Shown in pieces: positions 6,112 to 7,351 of a DNA stretch of 7,351 nt. The notes beneath the pieces were generated by a model. It saw nothing but the letters and a program-made list of their open reading frames with translations, was not told the DNA's origin and did not search any database. Numbering within the stretch: the first letter of the stretch is position 1; each line of letters starts with the position of its first letter. The position numbers and the translations under genes were made by a program. This stretch comes from JAWXCM01 sp034408745. Lineage in GTDB: Bacteria > Acidobacteriota > Terriglobia > Bryobacterales > Bryobacteraceae. The stretch lies in NCBI GenBank assembly GCA_034408745.1, contig JAWXCM010000105.1, positions 1-7,351 of the forward strand. Reading direction: 5' to 3'.

Positions 6112-7351
6112 TCAGAAGCGGATACGCATGGACAGGATCGTTCGCCGAGCCTGTACCTGCGCGCCGCCAATGGTGCCGAAGCTCGCGTTGTTCTGCGCTC
6201 CGGTGAGGAAGTTGTAGGTCAGACCCGTACTGGGATTGTTCGGGTTGAAGTGGTTCAGCAGGTTGAAGCTCTCCGCCCGGATCTCGAGCGTCCGCGAGTC
6301 GGTCTTGCCGAGGCGGAACAGTTTCGCCAGGGACATGTCGAGGTTGAATGCGCCCGGTCCGTAGCGCAACGCCGGCGGTGTGTTGCCGATGCCGAGCGAA
6401 TCGATGGCAGGCAACTGGAAGTTGGCCTGGTTGAACGGGACCTGGAGTTTCGGGTCTTCCGTCGCGGACGGGAACCGTCCTTCCGGCAGATAAACATCGT
6501 TGCCCATCTGGCAACGGAAGGGGATTCCCCCGGTGGGCGTTCCGGTCCACTGGCCCGCGGGTGCGTTGATCACGCCGCAGCCAATGGTGTAAGGCGTTCC
6601 GGAGAAGATGGCCCCGTTGCCGTTCACCTTCCAGCCGTCGAGCATGCCCTTCACCAGGAAGTTGCTGGACATCCTGCTGCCGAGCTTCGGGAGGTCGTAG
6701 CCCATGTTGAAGTTGACCGCGTGCGGCCGGTTCACCACGTTCTTGACCAGATTGTTGTTTACCCACTGGGTGCCTTGCCCGATCTCGTAGACGGTGGTGC
6801 GGGACCACGTGTAGTTTGAGTTCCACTGGAGTCTGCCAAACCGGCGGTTCAACTGGACCTGCAGCGCGTGATAATTGCTGGCGCCGTTGTAGGTCCAGAT
6901 GGGAATCGCCTGGAATCCGTTGAATCCCACCATGGACCGGATCAGATTCGCCGAGTAGAAGCCCGCGCTGGTGGGGTCCCGGAAGCGCTGGATCTGGCCG
7001 TCACGCGGATTCCACGTGGTCAGCGGAGCCACCGCGTTGAAGTCGAAGTTTTGACCGAAGCCATTGCGCAGTGCGTTGCCGACGTAGGAAACGTCCAGCA
7101 CCATACCCTTGCCGATGTCCTGCTGGACGCCGAAGCTCCAGTTGTACGTGGTCTGAACCTTCTGGTCCTGCGAGCCGCCCACCACGGTTTGCGGTGTGAA
7201 GAAGGTGGGCGAGCCGGCCAGGCTGGCGAAGTCCGTATAGAGGACCACGGGGGACTGGAAGTTCGGGGGAGCCGCCAGCGGGCCGACACCCGCGCCAGTG
7301 GCACCGATGCTGTCCACCGTCCAGTTGCGGCCCGAGGTAACGCCGAAGCCG
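6112..7351 (-). CDS. TonB-dependent outer-membrane receptor, Oar-like, C-terminal beta-barrel (N-terminus beyond the window)
   Basis: The complement is open from the right edge (GFGVTSGRNWTVDS) to TGA at 6114-6112, giving about 412 visible residues; the GTG at 7317 is internal and not the start. The text is typical of the C-terminal barrel of large (~1000-1200 residue) acidobacterial receptors with an N-terminal carboxypeptidase-regulatory-like domain. Recognisable strands are TTYNWSFGVQQDIGKGMVLD followed by VSYVGN, NYHALQVQLNRRFG, WNSNYTWSR, NRPHAVNFNMGYDLP, LDGWKVNGNGAIFSGTPYTI, and EIRAESFNLLNHFNPNNPST. It ends RRTILSMRIRF, with the terminal Phe required for recognition by the barrel-assembly machinery. 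The plug, TonB box and signal peptide lie outside the window. Family members import oligosaccharides or other large ligands, but the ligand is unknown. It converges on the sulfatase cluster, so any shared function is guilt by proximity only. Confidence 0.9.
   Translation of the reverse strand, partial: GFGVTSGRNWTVDSIGATGAGVGPLAAPPNFQSPVVLYTDFASLAGSPTFFTPQTVVGGSQDQKVQTTYNWSFGVQQDIGKGMVLDVSYVGNALRNGFGQNFDFNAVAPLTTWNPRDGQIQRFRDPTSAGFYSANLIRSMVGFNGFQAIPIWTYNGASNYHALQVQLNRRFGRLQWNSNYTWSRTTVYEIGQGTQWVNNNLVKNVVNRPHAVNFNMGYDLPKLGSRMSSNFLVKGMLDGWKVNGNGAIFSGTPYTIGCGVINAPAGQWTGTPTGGIPFRCQMGNDVYLPEGRFPSATEDPKLQVPFNQANFQLPAIDSLGIGNTPPALRYGPGAFNLDMSLAKLFRLGKTDSRTLEIRAESFNLLNHFNPNNPSTGLTYNFLTGAQNNASFGTIGGAQVQARRTILSMRIRF

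Noticed and set aside
5959..6819. Plus-strand open frame of 286 codons opposite the receptor
   Set aside because: Val/Glu/Arg-rich antisense text with no motif and no good ribosome-binding site; treated as a shadow.
6062..6826. Minus-strand open frame of 254 codons overlapping the TonB receptor gene
   Set aside because: It is a +1 shadow of the receptor; the receptor frame has conserved barrel strands and the terminal Phe, this one has none.

Overview
The window looks like chromosomal DNA of a GC-rich acidobacterium, most likely close to Solibacter/Bryobacter. This is an inference from gene content: exported Gfo/Idh/MocA oxidoreductases, type I sulfatases with twin-arginine leaders, an Oar-like TonB-dependent receptor, and a HAF-repeat/PEP-CTERM fragment occurring together. 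No rRNA, tRNA, CRISPR array or insertion sequence is visible.

Layout. (1) Positions 1-823, minus strand: the N-terminal half of a thiamine-diphosphate (ThDP) enzyme of the acetolactate synthase/benzoylformate decarboxylase type, running off the left edge. (2) Positions 824-893: a short divergent intergenic region with the two ribosome-binding sites and a dyad GCAA-N5-TTGC. (3) Positions 894-5619, plus strand: a compact three-gene cluster, very probably one operon. It holds a Gfo/Idh/MocA oxidoreductase with a twin-arginine-like leader, a 671-residue putative glycoside hydrolase starting at TTG and overlapping the gene before it, and a formylglycine-type sulfatase 9 bp after that. (4) Positions 5620-6111: a convergent intergenic region holding a frameshifted remnant of a HAF-repeat protein with a PEP-CTERM-like tail (minus strand), a 31-nt near-perfect palindrome, an AT-richer stretch, a short direct repeat, and a hairpin just after the receptor stop. 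(5) Positions 6112-7351, minus strand: the C-terminal ~412 residues of an Oar-like TonB-dependent outer-membrane receptor, running off the right edge.

How it may work together. All three plus-strand genes begin with an RR-F-(L/I)-type leader, so oxidoreductase, hydrolase and sulfatase are probably all exported folded by the Tat pathway. The simplest reading is an exported module acting on a sulfated glycan or glycoside: the sulfatase removes sulfate esters, the hydrolase cleaves a glycosidic bond, and the oxidoreductase oxidises or reduces a sugar. The nearby receptor could import products, but it faces the cluster convergently and is not co-transcribed with it. The substrate cannot be read from the sequence.
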